From positions 62,001 through 126,000 of the forward strand of contig NZ_JAGGMM010000003.1 of the NCBI RefSeq assembly GCF_017875315.1: a stretch of DNA of 64,000 bases. The letters are read 5' to 3'. How positions within the stretch are numbered: position 1 is the first letter of the stretch; every line of letters starts with the position of its first letter. Below, one piece after another: positions 47,796 to 56,583 of the stretch. Source of the DNA: Methanomicrobium sp. W14 (GTDB lineage: Archaea > Halobacteriota > Methanomicrobia > Methanomicrobiales > Methanomicrobiaceae). The translations under genes were made by a program, and so were the position numbers. Under the pieces are notes generated by a model that saw only the letters and a program-made list of their open reading frames with translations, searched no databases and had not been told where the DNA came from.

Positions 47796-48479
47796 TCATT
47801 CCTCCACCGACACCTGCTGGCTGACTATAGCTTTTCCTGATGCAACATGGATAATGCGGACATTTACGGTGTCTCCGGCCTTCAGGTTATACCAGTCACT
47901 GCCCAGTATTGCCTGCATGGCATCATTTCTGTTGGAAACATGGTTATATCCATAATCAGAATAGTCATCCGACGGACTGTCCTGCATTGTGGTTCCGGCC
48001 ATAAGCGTGTAATTGCCCCACTGAGACGCCGGGGGATGATACGTGCTGTTCGCCCAGCCCTTTACTCCCGCCCCGTAGCCTGTCGGAACGTAATATGATG
48101 CTATATTCAGACCGGATTCACCAATACTTGCGTTACCTCCGGTGCCGGCAACTATACTCTTTCCGCCGCTTATAGTCTCACCAGTTCCCCTGCTGGTTGC
48201 AACCCATGACGTTACAAGCTTCAGGTCTTTTGTATTTATGGGCTCACTCACTCCAAGCACTTTTAATGAAAAGTAGGAATTCGATGAGTCTCCTCCGTTC
48301 TTTATGCTGATCTCAACAGTTGCCGTAGGGGCATTCTGTGAAGTATCAACAAGACCGCCGGCAAAACCGCTGACGACCGCCGCAATAATAATTGTTACGA
48401 CAAGCATCAGCATGACGCCGACTACCGGAGACACTCCTTCATCCCCGGCATTAACCTTCAATTCTTTCAAAACCTTCAT
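47796..48479 (-). CDS. Type IV pilin-like protein (type A, first copy)
   Basis: A ~227-residue pilin-like protein and the first of four. The short leader MKVLKELKVNAGDEG precedes VSPVVGVMLMLVV. The start at 48479 gives a leader of usual length and a TATA-like TTTAATTTTA lies about 25-30 bases upstream, fitting a leaderless message; a longer frame starts at ATG 48539, which has GGTGG upstream. The C-terminal domain shares LKLVTSWVA, MQAILGSDW and KAGDTVNVRIIH with the gene at 46.3 kb. Confidence 0.83.
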   Translation of the reverse strand: MKVLKELKVNAGDEGVSPVVGVMLMLVVTIIIAAVVSGFAGGLVDTSQNAPTATVEISIKNGGDSSNSYFSLKVLGVSEPINTKDLKLVTSWVATSRGTGETISGGKSIVAGTGGNASIGESGLNIASYYVPTGYGAGVKGWANSTYHPPASQWGNYTLMAGTTMQDSPSDDYSDYGYNHVSNRNDAMQAILGSDWYNLKAGDTVNVRIIHVASGKAIVSQQVSVEE

Positions 48480-48539
48480 AACAACCAGATTCCTCGGGTC
48501 TAAAATTAAATCAAAAATGCAGTAGTGGATCAATTTCAT

Positions 48540-48848
48540 GGGATCAAACCACCATGCTTAGTAAAAACGTATCTCCAATTGACATTTAACATTATCGGTT
48601 TGTAAATAGGTATTCATTAACTTAATCAAATTAACAGATTTACTTGACACAGATAAAATGCCAGATAAAATCACTTAGAACAAATAAACAATAAAGAAGA
48701 AATTTTTATTATTTTAAACAAAAACGGACTATAAAGTGTGCAAAAAATATGAATGAAACTATTCCTGAAAAATACGACTTATCGTAATAAAAAAAGAAAA
48801 GCGCAGGATAAATTATAAAATTCAACGGACTTTTTAGGAACCGGTTTT
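48540..48848. other. Gene-free region upstream of the pilin operon
   Basis: About 310 bp of AT-rich DNA with no reading frame that can be supported. It should contain the pilin operon promoter region; no dyad or repeat stands out. Confidence 0.4.
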
Positions 48849-49712
48849 CTAAAGACGGTTTATATTCCATACCATCATACCTGTGCTTACACCGGAACTC
48901 ATTGAATATTTTTCCTCAGACGTATTTTTGAAATAATCACGAATCTGTTCTTTTATAACAAAGGAACAGCTTTTTTTCATTTCCAAAGCGTTGATGACCA
49001 TTTCTGCAGCCCCGGATTTGTCAAAATCTTTTTTTCTGCTCCGGCTGCTTATTCTTACTACAGGCCTTATACCCTTCAGGTACAGGTACATGAAATTGTT
49101 GATAAAAGGCGACATCGCCTCACCCGAACGTTTGGGAGGTTCGGTTTTCAGAATATCACGGTATATTTCGTCAGGGATACCGCCTGCTCCTCTCCTTATA
49201 AAGTGACCGTAAAAACAGTATTTTCTGGAACAGGCGACCATACGGTCAAAAGTTTCAAAGTCCTTCACGGCAGGTGTCATTGAGTTGATAACAAGATCGA
49301 AATTATTCCTAAACCCAAGTTCGTCTATATCCGCCGTCCACCATGAACACTCAACAGTTTTCATGGAGACTCCCTCTTCTTTTGCGTTTGATGCAATATA
49401 TCCGAGAATTTTTGGTGAAATGTCTACTGCCGTCACATCCGCTCCTGCTTTTGCAAGGGGAATGGAGATAGCTCCCGGACCACACCCGATGTCAAGCACT
49501 TTTGCACCGTCAGCGTTAAAACCGACTTCGTCCAGCATCTCAAATATTATCTGCATACGTTCCCTGCGGTTTGCAGGTTTCAGTTTTTTTGCAAACCCGT
49601 CTGCACGTCTGTTCCACAGCTCGACGCTGCCGAGTTCACTAAGTCTTTCGGATTTTTCATCCGCAGGCCTGCAGCATTCCATCCAGTTTTTTATATTTTC
49701 ATTATTATCCAT
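48849..49712 (-). CDS. Class I SAM-dependent methyltransferase (group III)
   Basis: A 287-residue enzyme. The SAM motif LDIGCGPGAISIPLA lies near residue 75, followed by VDISPKI. It differs from the other two groups in the N- and C-terminal parts; the middle has CSWWTADI and CSRKYCFYGHF. An inner stretch of Arg/Lys (SRSRKK) is near residue 232. The gene lies beside the first ABC transporter operon on the same strand, about 260 bp from its promoter-proximal end, so a link to the transported ligand is plausible. Confidence 0.83.
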   Translation of the reverse strand: MDNNENIKNWMECCRPADEKSERLSELGSVELWNRRADGFAKKLKPANRRERMQIIFEMLDEVGFNADGAKVLDIGCGPGAISIPLAKAGADVTAVDISPKILGYIASNAKEEGVSMKTVECSWWTADIDELGFRNNFDLVINSMTPAVKDFETFDRMVACSRKYCFYGHFIRRGAGGIPDEIYRDILKTEPPKRSGEAMSPFINNFMYLYLKGIRPVVRISSRSRKKDFDKSGAAEMVINALEMKKSCSFVIKEQIRDYFKNTSEEKYSMSSGVSTGMMVWNINRL

Positions 49713-49799
49713 TTTTTCACCATGAGATTATCGTAATTTTTATTGACCAGCCGATTTTGAAACGTTAAAAATATCAATTTACAGATACATTAATCGTAT

Positions 49800-50588
49800 T
49801 CACGCCTTTTTTGCGATTATCCTTGAAACAGGGATTATATACGGAATCCCTTCGTAAAGTCTTACATTAGCACGAATCCCGTAGACTTTCTCCAGATTTT
49901 CAGAATTTATAACATCCTCCGGCTCTCCTGCCGCAACGATTCTCCCTTTCTTCATCATAATGACGGCATCCGAGTACTTCGCCGCCATGTTCAGGTCATG
50001 AATTGCAATAACCGCCGTAATCTTCTTTTTTTTCACGAGCATCCCTATCACCTCCATCACGTCTATCTGGTGCCAGAGGTCAAGGCTGCTTGTCGGTTCA
50101 TCCAGAAGAATAAGTCCGGTCTGCTGCACAAGAGCACGTGCTATAAGGATCTTCTGCTGCTGACCTCCGGACAGTTCATTAAAACCTGAAAGTGCAAGCT
50201 CCTGCATCCCGAGAAGGTTTAAGACCTCCCACACCTCGTCCTCGTCAGATTTCTCCTCGTGCCAGCCAAGATACGGCCTTCTTCCCATTAAGACAACATC
50301 AAAAACACTGTTGGGAAAAGACCTTACCGAATTCTGGGGAACATAGGATATCGACTTTGCAAGCTCCATTCTTCTCATACCGGAAGTGTCCTGCCTGTCG
50401 ACAAGCACCTTACCTGATTTCGGTTCAAGAATCTTGTCGATGCATTTGATAAGTGTGGATTTCCCGGAACCGTTAGGCCCGAGAATGCTTACAACCTTTC
50501 CATATCCTACACTCATCGAAAAATCCTTCAGAATTTCGGTGCTCCCGTAGCTGAAGGAAAGATTTTTAACGGCAAGTTTTATTATCAA
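49800..50588 (-). CDS. Metal-chelate ABC transporter ATP-binding protein (FecE/BtuD-like)
   Basis: A 262-residue ATPase. Walker A GPNGSGKS near residue 38, signature LSGGQ near residue 140, Walker B LILLDEPTS near residue 160, and the H-loop AIHDLNMAAKY are all present. It powers uptake through the FecCD permease encoded just upstream, with which it overlaps by four bases (50585-50588). Confidence 0.93.
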   Translation of the reverse strand: MIIKLAVKNLSFSYGSTEILKDFSMSVGYGKVVSILGPNGSGKSTLIKCIDKILEPKSGKVLVDRQDTSGMRRMELAKSISYVPQNSVRSFPNSVFDVVLMGRRPYLGWHEEKSDEDEVWEVLNLLGMQELALSGFNELSGGQQQKILIARALVQQTGLILLDEPTSSLDLWHQIDVMEVIGMLVKKKKITAVIAIHDLNMAAKYSDAVIMMKKGRIVAAGEPEDVINSENLEKVYGIRANVRLYEGIPYIIPVSRIIAKKA

Positions 50589-51697
50589 GTCCAGTACTCC
50601 TTTCTCCTGCCGCGAAGAATCAGATACAAAAAGAACGGAACACCGATGACAGACATGGTAATTCCAGTCGGAATCACGACCGAGCCAAGCAGATTTACGG
50701 ATATGGCATCAGCAACCAGGAGTATGACCGCACCCAGACCACCTGCTGCCGGAACAAGGTACCTGTGATCGCTTCCAAGGATCATGCGGCCCATATGCGG
50801 TGCAACAAGACCGATGAATCCAATAGTCCCGATAAAAGAGACAATTGCGGCCACAAAAAGACTTGAAGCTATCATTATGTAAATACGTGTGAAATTTGCA
50901 TCAACACCCATACTCTTCGCACTCTCGTCCCCCACAGTCATCAGGTTGAGGTCCCATGCCTTGACGTAAATCAAAGGAGTGCAGATGACCGTTATGGCGG
51001 CAAGAAAAGCTATGCTGTTCCAGTTGAGATCAGACAGGCCACCCATCCCCCATGATGACATTATATCAAGCTGGTCATCATTTGCAATATAGTTGAAAAT
51101 CTGGTTTAAAGCCTGAAACATGTAGTTCACAGCAATTCCTGCAAGTATCAGCATTTCGGATGTCGCTCCCTTAAGAGATGAGAGAGCTATTATAAAACCG
51201 GAACAGAGGACTGCAAACAAAAAGGCGTTTCCCACAAGGAAATACGGACCTCCAAAGAGTACAACCCCGAAAATAGCTGCCAGAGACACCCCAAACTGCG
51301 CACCTGAGGATATCCCGAGGGTAAACGGACTTGCAAGAGGATTTTTAAGAACCGACTGCATAACACAGCCGCATACGCCAAGCCCGAAACCGGCGAGTAT
51401 TGCTCCTGCAACACGGGGAAGCCGGATCTGCCAGACTATATGATCAGCTAAAAGTGTTGTAGGAAACATGCCGGGTATGATCCCGTTTATTACAACGGCA
51501 TACACATCCGTCATTGTTATAGGCATAGGTCCTATCGTTATTATAAGACCAGAAGCTATTGCGGTGATGATAAGCAGAGCCAGCAAAAATATGAATTTTT
51601 TCCATACCGAAAGAGAATGCTTTTTTTCGACTTCGCTAATCTTTCCTGTCCGGGTTCTTTTTATTGAATACGCCTTTTTGGGAACAGGTCTTCTCAT
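50585..51697 (-). CDS. Metal-chelate ABC transporter permease (FecCD family)
   Basis: A ~370-residue permease with about ten helices and the family patches RLPRVAGAILAGFGLGVCGCVMQ, NPLASPFTLGISSGAQFG and FIGLVAPHMGRM. The ATG at 51697 (MRRPVP) has GGAG seven bases upstream; ATG 51721 would overlap the SPFH gene. A positively charged N-terminal tail of ~30 residues is unusual in length. It transports siderophore-, haem- or corrinoid-type chelates. Confidence 0.93.
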   Translation of the reverse strand: MRRPVPKKAYSIKRTRTGKISEVEKKHSLSVWKKFIFLLALLIITAIASGLIITIGPMPITMTDVYAVVINGIIPGMFPTTLLADHIVWQIRLPRVAGAILAGFGLGVCGCVMQSVLKNPLASPFTLGISSGAQFGVSLAAIFGVVLFGGPYFLVGNAFLFAVLCSGFIIALSSLKGATSEMLILAGIAVNYMFQALNQIFNYIANDDQLDIMSSWGMGGLSDLNWNSIAFLAAITVICTPLIYVKAWDLNLMTVGDESAKSMGVDANFTRIYIMIASSLFVAAIVSFIGTIGFIGLVAPHMGRMILGSDHRYLVPAAGGLGAVILLVADAISVNLLGSVVIPTGITMSVIGVPFFLYLILRGRRKEYWT

Positions 51698-51710
51698 ATA
51701 ACTGCTCCCT

Positions 51711-52481
51711 TCACCTTTCAAATGCTTTCACAAGACCTGCGGCCGTTGCCGCAGTGCAGTCACTTTTTTCCGTGCCTGTCGTGACGACAATCAGGTTTCT
51801 TTCTTTTGCAATTTCGGTGAGAGTCTGAAACTCCCTCAGCTTCATTGCAGCAGGAGTCTTTTCATAAAACTCCGCCGCCTCGCACATCCTTTCAGACGCC
51901 TGGAACTCACCTTCAGCAAGAATGATGCGTGCTCTTTTTTCCCTTTCGGCTTCTGCCTGGCGTGCAATTGCACGCAGCATATTTTCGGGGACAGACACAT
52001 CACGAATTGTGACTATATCAACGCTGACTCCCCAGGGTTCGGTAACTTTTTTTATCTCCTCCTGAATCTCCTGGTTTAACGAATCCCTCTCTGAAAGAAT
52101 TGTATCAAGCTCATTCTGCCCTAAAACATCCCTCAGAGTGGTCTGTGCAATAAGGGCGGTTGCGGCTTCATAGTCCTCAACTTCAACAACGGCCTGGCAT
52201 GCATCAGTTACATGGTAATAGATAATTGCATCGACGTCCACGCTGATGTTGTCCTTCGTTATGATAGTCTGTTTCGGAACGTCAAGCTGTCTTACACGCA
52301 GATCAACCCGCACAATCCTGTCAGTTACAAACAATAACGGAAACATCCCGGGTCCTCTTTCTCCTATAAGCTTTCCAAGCCTGAACAGTACAGCACGTTC
52401 ATACTGCCGCGTAATTTTAAAGGAAAGAAGAACTACGGCACAGACTACAATTATAACAAAGATTGCCTCAAAAACACCCAT
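51711..52481 (-). CDS. SPFH/stomatin-like membrane protein
   Basis: A 256-residue protein with one N-terminal transmembrane helix (residues ~5-22), then the band-7 domain (QYERAVLFRLGKLIGERGPG, RVDLRVRQLDVPKQ). A coiled coil with AREAEAEREKRARI-like sequence lies at ~165-200. Stomatin-type proteins scaffold membrane microdomains. It is the first gene of the operon and lies 13 bp before the permease, so it may organise this transporter. Confidence 0.88.
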   Translation of the reverse strand: MGVFEAIFVIIVVCAVVLLSFKITRQYERAVLFRLGKLIGERGPGMFPLLFVTDRIVRVDLRVRQLDVPKQTIITKDNISVDVDAIIYYHVTDACQAVVEVEDYEAATALIAQTTLRDVLGQNELDTILSERDSLNQEIQEEIKKVTEPWGVSVDIVTIRDVSVPENMLRAIARQAEAEREKRARIILAEGEFQASERMCEAAEFYEKTPAAMKLREFQTLTEIAKERNLIVVTTGTEKSDCTAATAAGLVKAFER

Positions 52482-52531
52482 TTAATACGCCTCATATATA
52501 ACAAAAGCAGTTTTTTGTAGATCCACTGATA

Positions 52532-52552
52532 TTAACATTTAAAAAATGTTAA
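52532..52552. promoter_or_regulatory. Perfect palindromic operator upstream of the SPFH-ABC operon
   Basis: The arms TTAACATTT (52532-52540) and AAATGTTAA (52544-52552) are perfect inverted repeats of nine bases with a 3-base spacer. The site is about 50 bp before the SPFH start, next to TATA-like sequence, and is also upstream of nothing else on the plus strand. TTAACA half-sites recur before other genes of the region. Confidence 0.6.
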
Positions 52553-52681
52553 CCAATAAGATTTATTAAATATTGTCATTTTATTATTGCCCCGCAAAAG
52601 AAATTTTTCAAAATTTTGCCGCAGTCAGGCAGACAAATTTAAAAAAAGCATAAAAAAATCATGAATTAAAGTTAAAACCTC

Positions 52682-53326
52682 CTATTCAGGATTTTTCCTG
52701 AAAGTTATCCAGAAACCCGAACTGTCTTTTTTCAGGCTGTAATCACTTATCCCTGCGCAGGCAAGGGCTTTATGGTAACTCTCAGGATTATGATCACCAG
52801 GAGGAAATTTTCTCCCTTCAGTTTTCCCCTTAAATTCACGGCGTCTTTTAATCTCACCGGGTTTTGACTTAACCGCCGCTGCAAGTTCAGGAGTCCCGAA
52901 CCCGCCGCCGATATATGCCCATCCCCCGGGACGAAGAATTCTGTTTATCTCGGAAAAGGCCGCTGTTTTGTCTTTCCAGAAGAACATCGACCCGCGGCTT
53001 ACTGCAAGGTCAAAAGAGTCGTCAGGAAACGGAATCACCTCGACATTGCCCGTAACAGCAAAGACCCTGTCTGAAAGACCTGCCTCAATGATGTTTTTCA
53101 TTGCAACAGCCGACATAGAAGAAGACAAATCAAAACTTAAAACAGAGAAAAATGTTTTTCTGGCCACTGCTATTGCAAGAGAACCCGGACCGCTTCCGAG
53201 GTCAACGCAAAGCCCTTCATTCAGACCTGTTTTCTCCACAATCTGTCCGGCTATCACAGGGTACACCATTTCATAATCTGTCTTTGCTATCCTGTCGAAT
53301 TTTTCGGCTGCCTCTTTATCGAACAA
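52682..53326 (-). CDS. Class I SAM-dependent methyltransferase (group II)
   Basis: A 214-residue enzyme. The SAM motif VDLGSGPGSLAIAVA lies near residue 42; SRGSMFFWKD and the C-terminal SGFWITFRKN are shared with the gene at 45.0 kb. It follows the binding protein at 53.3 kb by 17 bp on the same strand, so binding protein and methyltransferase form a two-gene operon. The acceptor is unknown; modification of the bound ligand or of its transporter are possibilities. Confidence 0.86.
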   Translation of the reverse strand: MFDKEAAEKFDRIAKTDYEMVYPVIAGQIVEKTGLNEGLCVDLGSGPGSLAIAVARKTFFSVLSFDLSSSMSAVAMKNIIEAGLSDRVFAVTGNVEVIPFPDDSFDLAVSRGSMFFWKDKTAAFSEINRILRPGGWAYIGGGFGTPELAAAVKSKPGEIKRRREFKGKTEGRKFPPGDHNPESYHKALACAGISDYSLKKDSSGFWITFRKNPE

Positions 53327-53343
53327 TACCCCACTTCCTTAGA

Positions 53344-54528
53344 TCAGGGTTCAATAAGGGATGAAAGTTCATCGTCAGTAAGGTTATAATGATAAAAAAC
53401 CGAGTAGAACTCCTTTGCACGGCTTTCAAACCATTCATCAGTAAATATTTCAGGGTACATAATATGTGCCGTCCACGGAATACCGACAATACGGTTTACA
53501 CCCGGCGGGCGGTCAAACCAGTTGTACGGATAACGCGGGGTCAGATAAACTCTTCCCGACTTGACAGCATCCGTATCATTCCACGCAACATCCCCGAATA
53601 CGTTTTCGTAGAATTCAGAACTCGTAGTAATTATGACCGACGGGTTCCATTTCAAAACTGACTCCTTTGTTACTTCGGTCATTCCCCGCCCCGACTCTAT
53701 CTCGCAGTCGGCAACGTTCACTCCTCCCCCAATATCTATAAGCTGTGAATGAAATGAACCGCCGGGGTCTGTTTGCAGTCCGTTGGAACCCTCTGCGTAG
53801 TAAACACGCACCCTGTCACCGTCCGGAATACCGGCAACTTTTTCCCGGACTTCACCAAGCACTTTTTTGTAGTAGGCAATCTCTGTATCGGCCACTTCAG
53901 GCACACCCAAAACATCACCCATAAACCTGAGACCTTTGTCATACTCCGTGGCATTGCGTGCATCAGGCATACTTACGACAGGAATTGTCCCTAGTTTCTC
54001 CTGTACATTTTCAACAGAGGAAATGTCACTTCCTTCAACATACATCACGAACACTATATCCGGGTCCATCATGATGTACTGTTCATAGTTCATCGAATCC
54101 TTCCACCCTACAAGAGGGATGTCCCTGTATTCCTCAGGAATATATTTCATACCCTCGTCAGAGAGAGACAACTGCCAGCCGCAGAGTTTGTCAGGCGCAA
54201 GCATGTAGACATACGTGGAAGGCGGAGGAGAAGTACACAAAACCTTGGAAATGTTTACAGGAATTGTAACTTCCCTTCCGGCCAGATCGGTAATTGTTCT
54301 TGTCAACGAAGTTTCATTTGCCAGATTATTGCCATAAGAACTGTAAACAGTTCCGTTGGACCCGGTAACTCCGGTGCCTGAATAGTCCAGTCCATCAACT
54401 TCAGTTTGCGAATTGCCGGTGGAAAAAAGATCCGAAGAACCGGAATCTCCCAACCATGCTGCACCGCAACAGATTATTCCCACCCCGAAAACCGCAAGGA
54501 GGATTAAGTAAGTACTTCTTTCTTTCAT
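53344..54528 (-). CDS. Metal-chelate ABC transporter substrate-binding protein
   Basis: A ~394-residue protein from ATG 54528 (GGTG lies 7 bases upstream). An N-terminal helix (LILLAVFGVGIICCGAAWL) serves as signal peptide or membrane anchor. The two-lobed binding domain begins ITDLAGREVTIPVNISKVL and carries FDRPPGVNRIVGIPWTAHIMYPE, close to the lipoprotein at 31.8 kb. It binds a siderophore-, haem- or corrinoid-like chelate. It is followed by a methyltransferase. Confidence 0.88.
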   Translation of the reverse strand: MKERSTYLILLAVFGVGIICCGAAWLGDSGSSDLFSTGNSQTEVDGLDYSGTGVTGSNGTVYSSYGNNLANETSLTRTITDLAGREVTIPVNISKVLCTSPPPSTYVYMLAPDKLCGWQLSLSDEGMKYIPEEYRDIPLVGWKDSMNYEQYIMMDPDIVFVMYVEGSDISSVENVQEKLGTIPVVSMPDARNATEYDKGLRFMGDVLGVPEVADTEIAYYKKVLGEVREKVAGIPDGDRVRVYYAEGSNGLQTDPGGSFHSQLIDIGGGVNVADCEIESGRGMTEVTKESVLKWNPSVIITTSSEFYENVFGDVAWNDTDAVKSGRVYLTPRYPYNWFDRPPGVNRIVGIPWTAHIMYPEIFTDEWFESRAKEFYSVFYHYNLTDDELSSLIEP

Positions 54529-54710
54529 AGAGTAACACCAGAACAAACCACTTTAAATCAATGTTTTTTACTTAACAAAGTAGTGCAATTCAATACATTC
54601 TTATTGAAAACATTTGAAAAAAAGCCTTTCGAAATTCATTTTGAGACAAACAAATTCAAAAATAAAATGTTTAAAAAAAATCAGGATTTTTATCTCTTTT
54701 AAACGAGAAA

Positions 54711-55415
54711 TTACCCTGAAACAAAGCCGTCTTCAAGCCAGTATTCAATCACTTCCCCTGTCCCGGTTATAAAAAACTGCACCCCAAGCGCCACGAGCAA
54801 AAGGCCCATAACACGTGCAATAATTTTAAGCCCGTTGTCGCCTACAAATTTTCGGATCTGGTCTGAGAAATAAAACACAATCCCCATAATGACAACTGCA
54901 ACAAGTATGAGACCTATCATAATAAAGAGCGTCTCAGGTGTCTTAACCATATTTCCGTAAAGAATTACAGTCGTAAGAGTTCCCGGTCCGACAATTAAAG
55001 GGACACCCAGCGGCACGATAACATCCGAGATTTTGGACTTGGCGCTTTTAATATCGTAGCTTCTCCAGTTGCTGTCAGAGTCGCGGGTGGTACAGCATAC
55101 CGGAATATCGGTTTTTTCGGCTACCATCTTGAAGCCGTAAAACGCAACTATCAGACCACCTGCAATTCTGAAAGCAGGAATTGAAATTGAGAATATCTCA
55201 AGGATATACTTGCCTATAAAAAAGGCGACCACAATTATTCCGAATACAGCCTCGGATAATACGATTGCAACTCCGCGCCTTACCCTTGAAGAGCATTCTG
55301 ATGTATCCTTAAGAAATTCAGGTATCTTGTTGAAAGGATTTACAAGAGCCATAAGGGCAAAGAAAAATGTCAGGTATGTCCCGGCAGGTGCGGAGGAGAG
55401 GATAAGTTCGTTCAT
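54711..55415 (-). CDS. MarC family membrane protein
   Basis: A 234-residue protein with six hydrophobic segments, including FFALMALVNPFNKIPEFL and the second-half repeat VPLIVGPGTLTTVILYG, which is the MarC pattern. Function in archaea is not established. It stands alone, between two binding-protein/methyltransferase operons. Confidence 0.88.
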   Translation of the reverse strand: MNELILSSAPAGTYLTFFFALMALVNPFNKIPEFLKDTSECSSRVRRGVAIVLSEAVFGIIVVAFFIGKYILEIFSISIPAFRIAGGLIVAFYGFKMVAEKTDIPVCCTTRDSDSNWRSYDIKSAKSKISDVIVPLGVPLIVGPGTLTTVILYGNMVKTPETLFIMIGLILVAVVIMGIVFYFSDQIRKFVGDNGLKIIARVMGLLLVALGVQFFITGTGEVIEYWLEDGFVSG

Positions 55416-55698
55416 TCTGATATCGCCTGAAAGAGTCTCTTTCTACAACATGGATTTGCAGTATAAGAATAGATCATTTATAATACTTCTAACTTGCCAA
55501 CGTTGCATTCACAGGAAGAAAAAGAAATCCGAAAAGGAAGAAATAGAGAGAAATTTCCTATAGCCATCGCAGGGCATGAATTCAAAAAAGGTATATTCTT
55601 ATTCATTTAAGCTTTTTTTCAGCCTGAAAAAATTATAGGGCTACAGAACAAAGAGGTGCCGCATAAAATAACAGCTTTGAATCCGTATTTTCGCCGGA

Positions 55699-56559
55699 CT
55701 AAATGCGCGGGTTTTCCTGAAAATCCTTCTGCCACCATATTTTGTCCTGAAAGGAGGTGTTTTTTAACAGGTAAACCCCGTTTTCGTACACCAGCCTCAT
55801 TTCAAGATAATTTTTTAGAATATCAAACTGAAAACTCTCCTTTAGCATAAGACTGTAACCTACATCCGAAACGGCTTCGTCAACGCTTTTGTATCTGGTT
55901 ACATGCTCTTCTTTTGTAACCTCGACGTTTGCATAAATTCCCATCTGACCTAAAAGGTTGTAGATTATGTTGGGGCACCTTTTACACGGAATCTTTTCGT
56001 TAAAAAGAGAACCCCATATCTCCCTGTAGTTGCGCCTCCATGAAGAGAGCATATCAGAAAACCAGAAAATATAGACATATTTTGAAGAGACTTCGTTCAT
56101 CTTTGAAAGTGCTTCCCTTAAATCAGGAACACCCAGTGAATATGACGCAAAGACGATGTCATACGGGCCGGATAGGTCTTTTAGGGGCACGACGTCCTCC
56201 CATTTTTTCATTACCACGTCTATGTTTTTTATACCCCGGCTTTTTATGTTTCCGTACAGGCAGTCTGTCATACCCGGTGACGGCTCAACCGCTGTTACAT
56301 GTTCGACAAGACTGCTGAGAGGGACTGCCAGGCTTCCAGGTCCTGCACCGATATCCAAAACCCTTGAATGAGGGTTTATGTCCATCGCCTTAATTCTTGC
56401 TGCTGAACCCTTGTAATTATCCTTTTTTACAAAGCTGTCGAATTTTCTGCATTTGTCGGGGTTAGTCCACCTGTCGGAACAACCTGAAGGGTCTTTTTTG
56501 TTGTCAGGCCCGGGGTTGTTCCATGCATAATTCCAGTCTATGCTATAAATATCAGTCAT
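55699..56559 (-). CDS. Class I SAM-dependent methyltransferase (group I)
   Basis: A 286-residue enzyme, a paralogue of the gene at 43.0 kb over full length (WNYAWNNPGPD, DIGAGPGSLAVPL, KMNEVSSKYVYIFWF). It keeps the same Cys residues (GCSDRW, KCRKF), so a metal or cofactor site is possible. It lies 24 bp after the third binding protein and is probably cotranscribed with it. Confidence 0.87.
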   Translation of the reverse strand: MTDIYSIDWNYAWNNPGPDNKKDPSGCSDRWTNPDKCRKFDSFVKKDNYKGSAARIKAMDINPHSRVLDIGAGPGSLAVPLSSLVEHVTAVEPSPGMTDCLYGNIKSRGIKNIDVVMKKWEDVVPLKDLSGPYDIVFASYSLGVPDLREALSKMNEVSSKYVYIFWFSDMLSSWRRNYREIWGSLFNEKIPCKRCPNIIYNLLGQMGIYANVEVTKEEHVTRYKSVDEAVSDVGYSLMLKESFQFDILKNYLEMRLVYENGVYLLKNTSFQDKIWWQKDFQENPRI

Positions 56560-56583
56560 AATTTCGCTGTTTTTAATTAAAAC

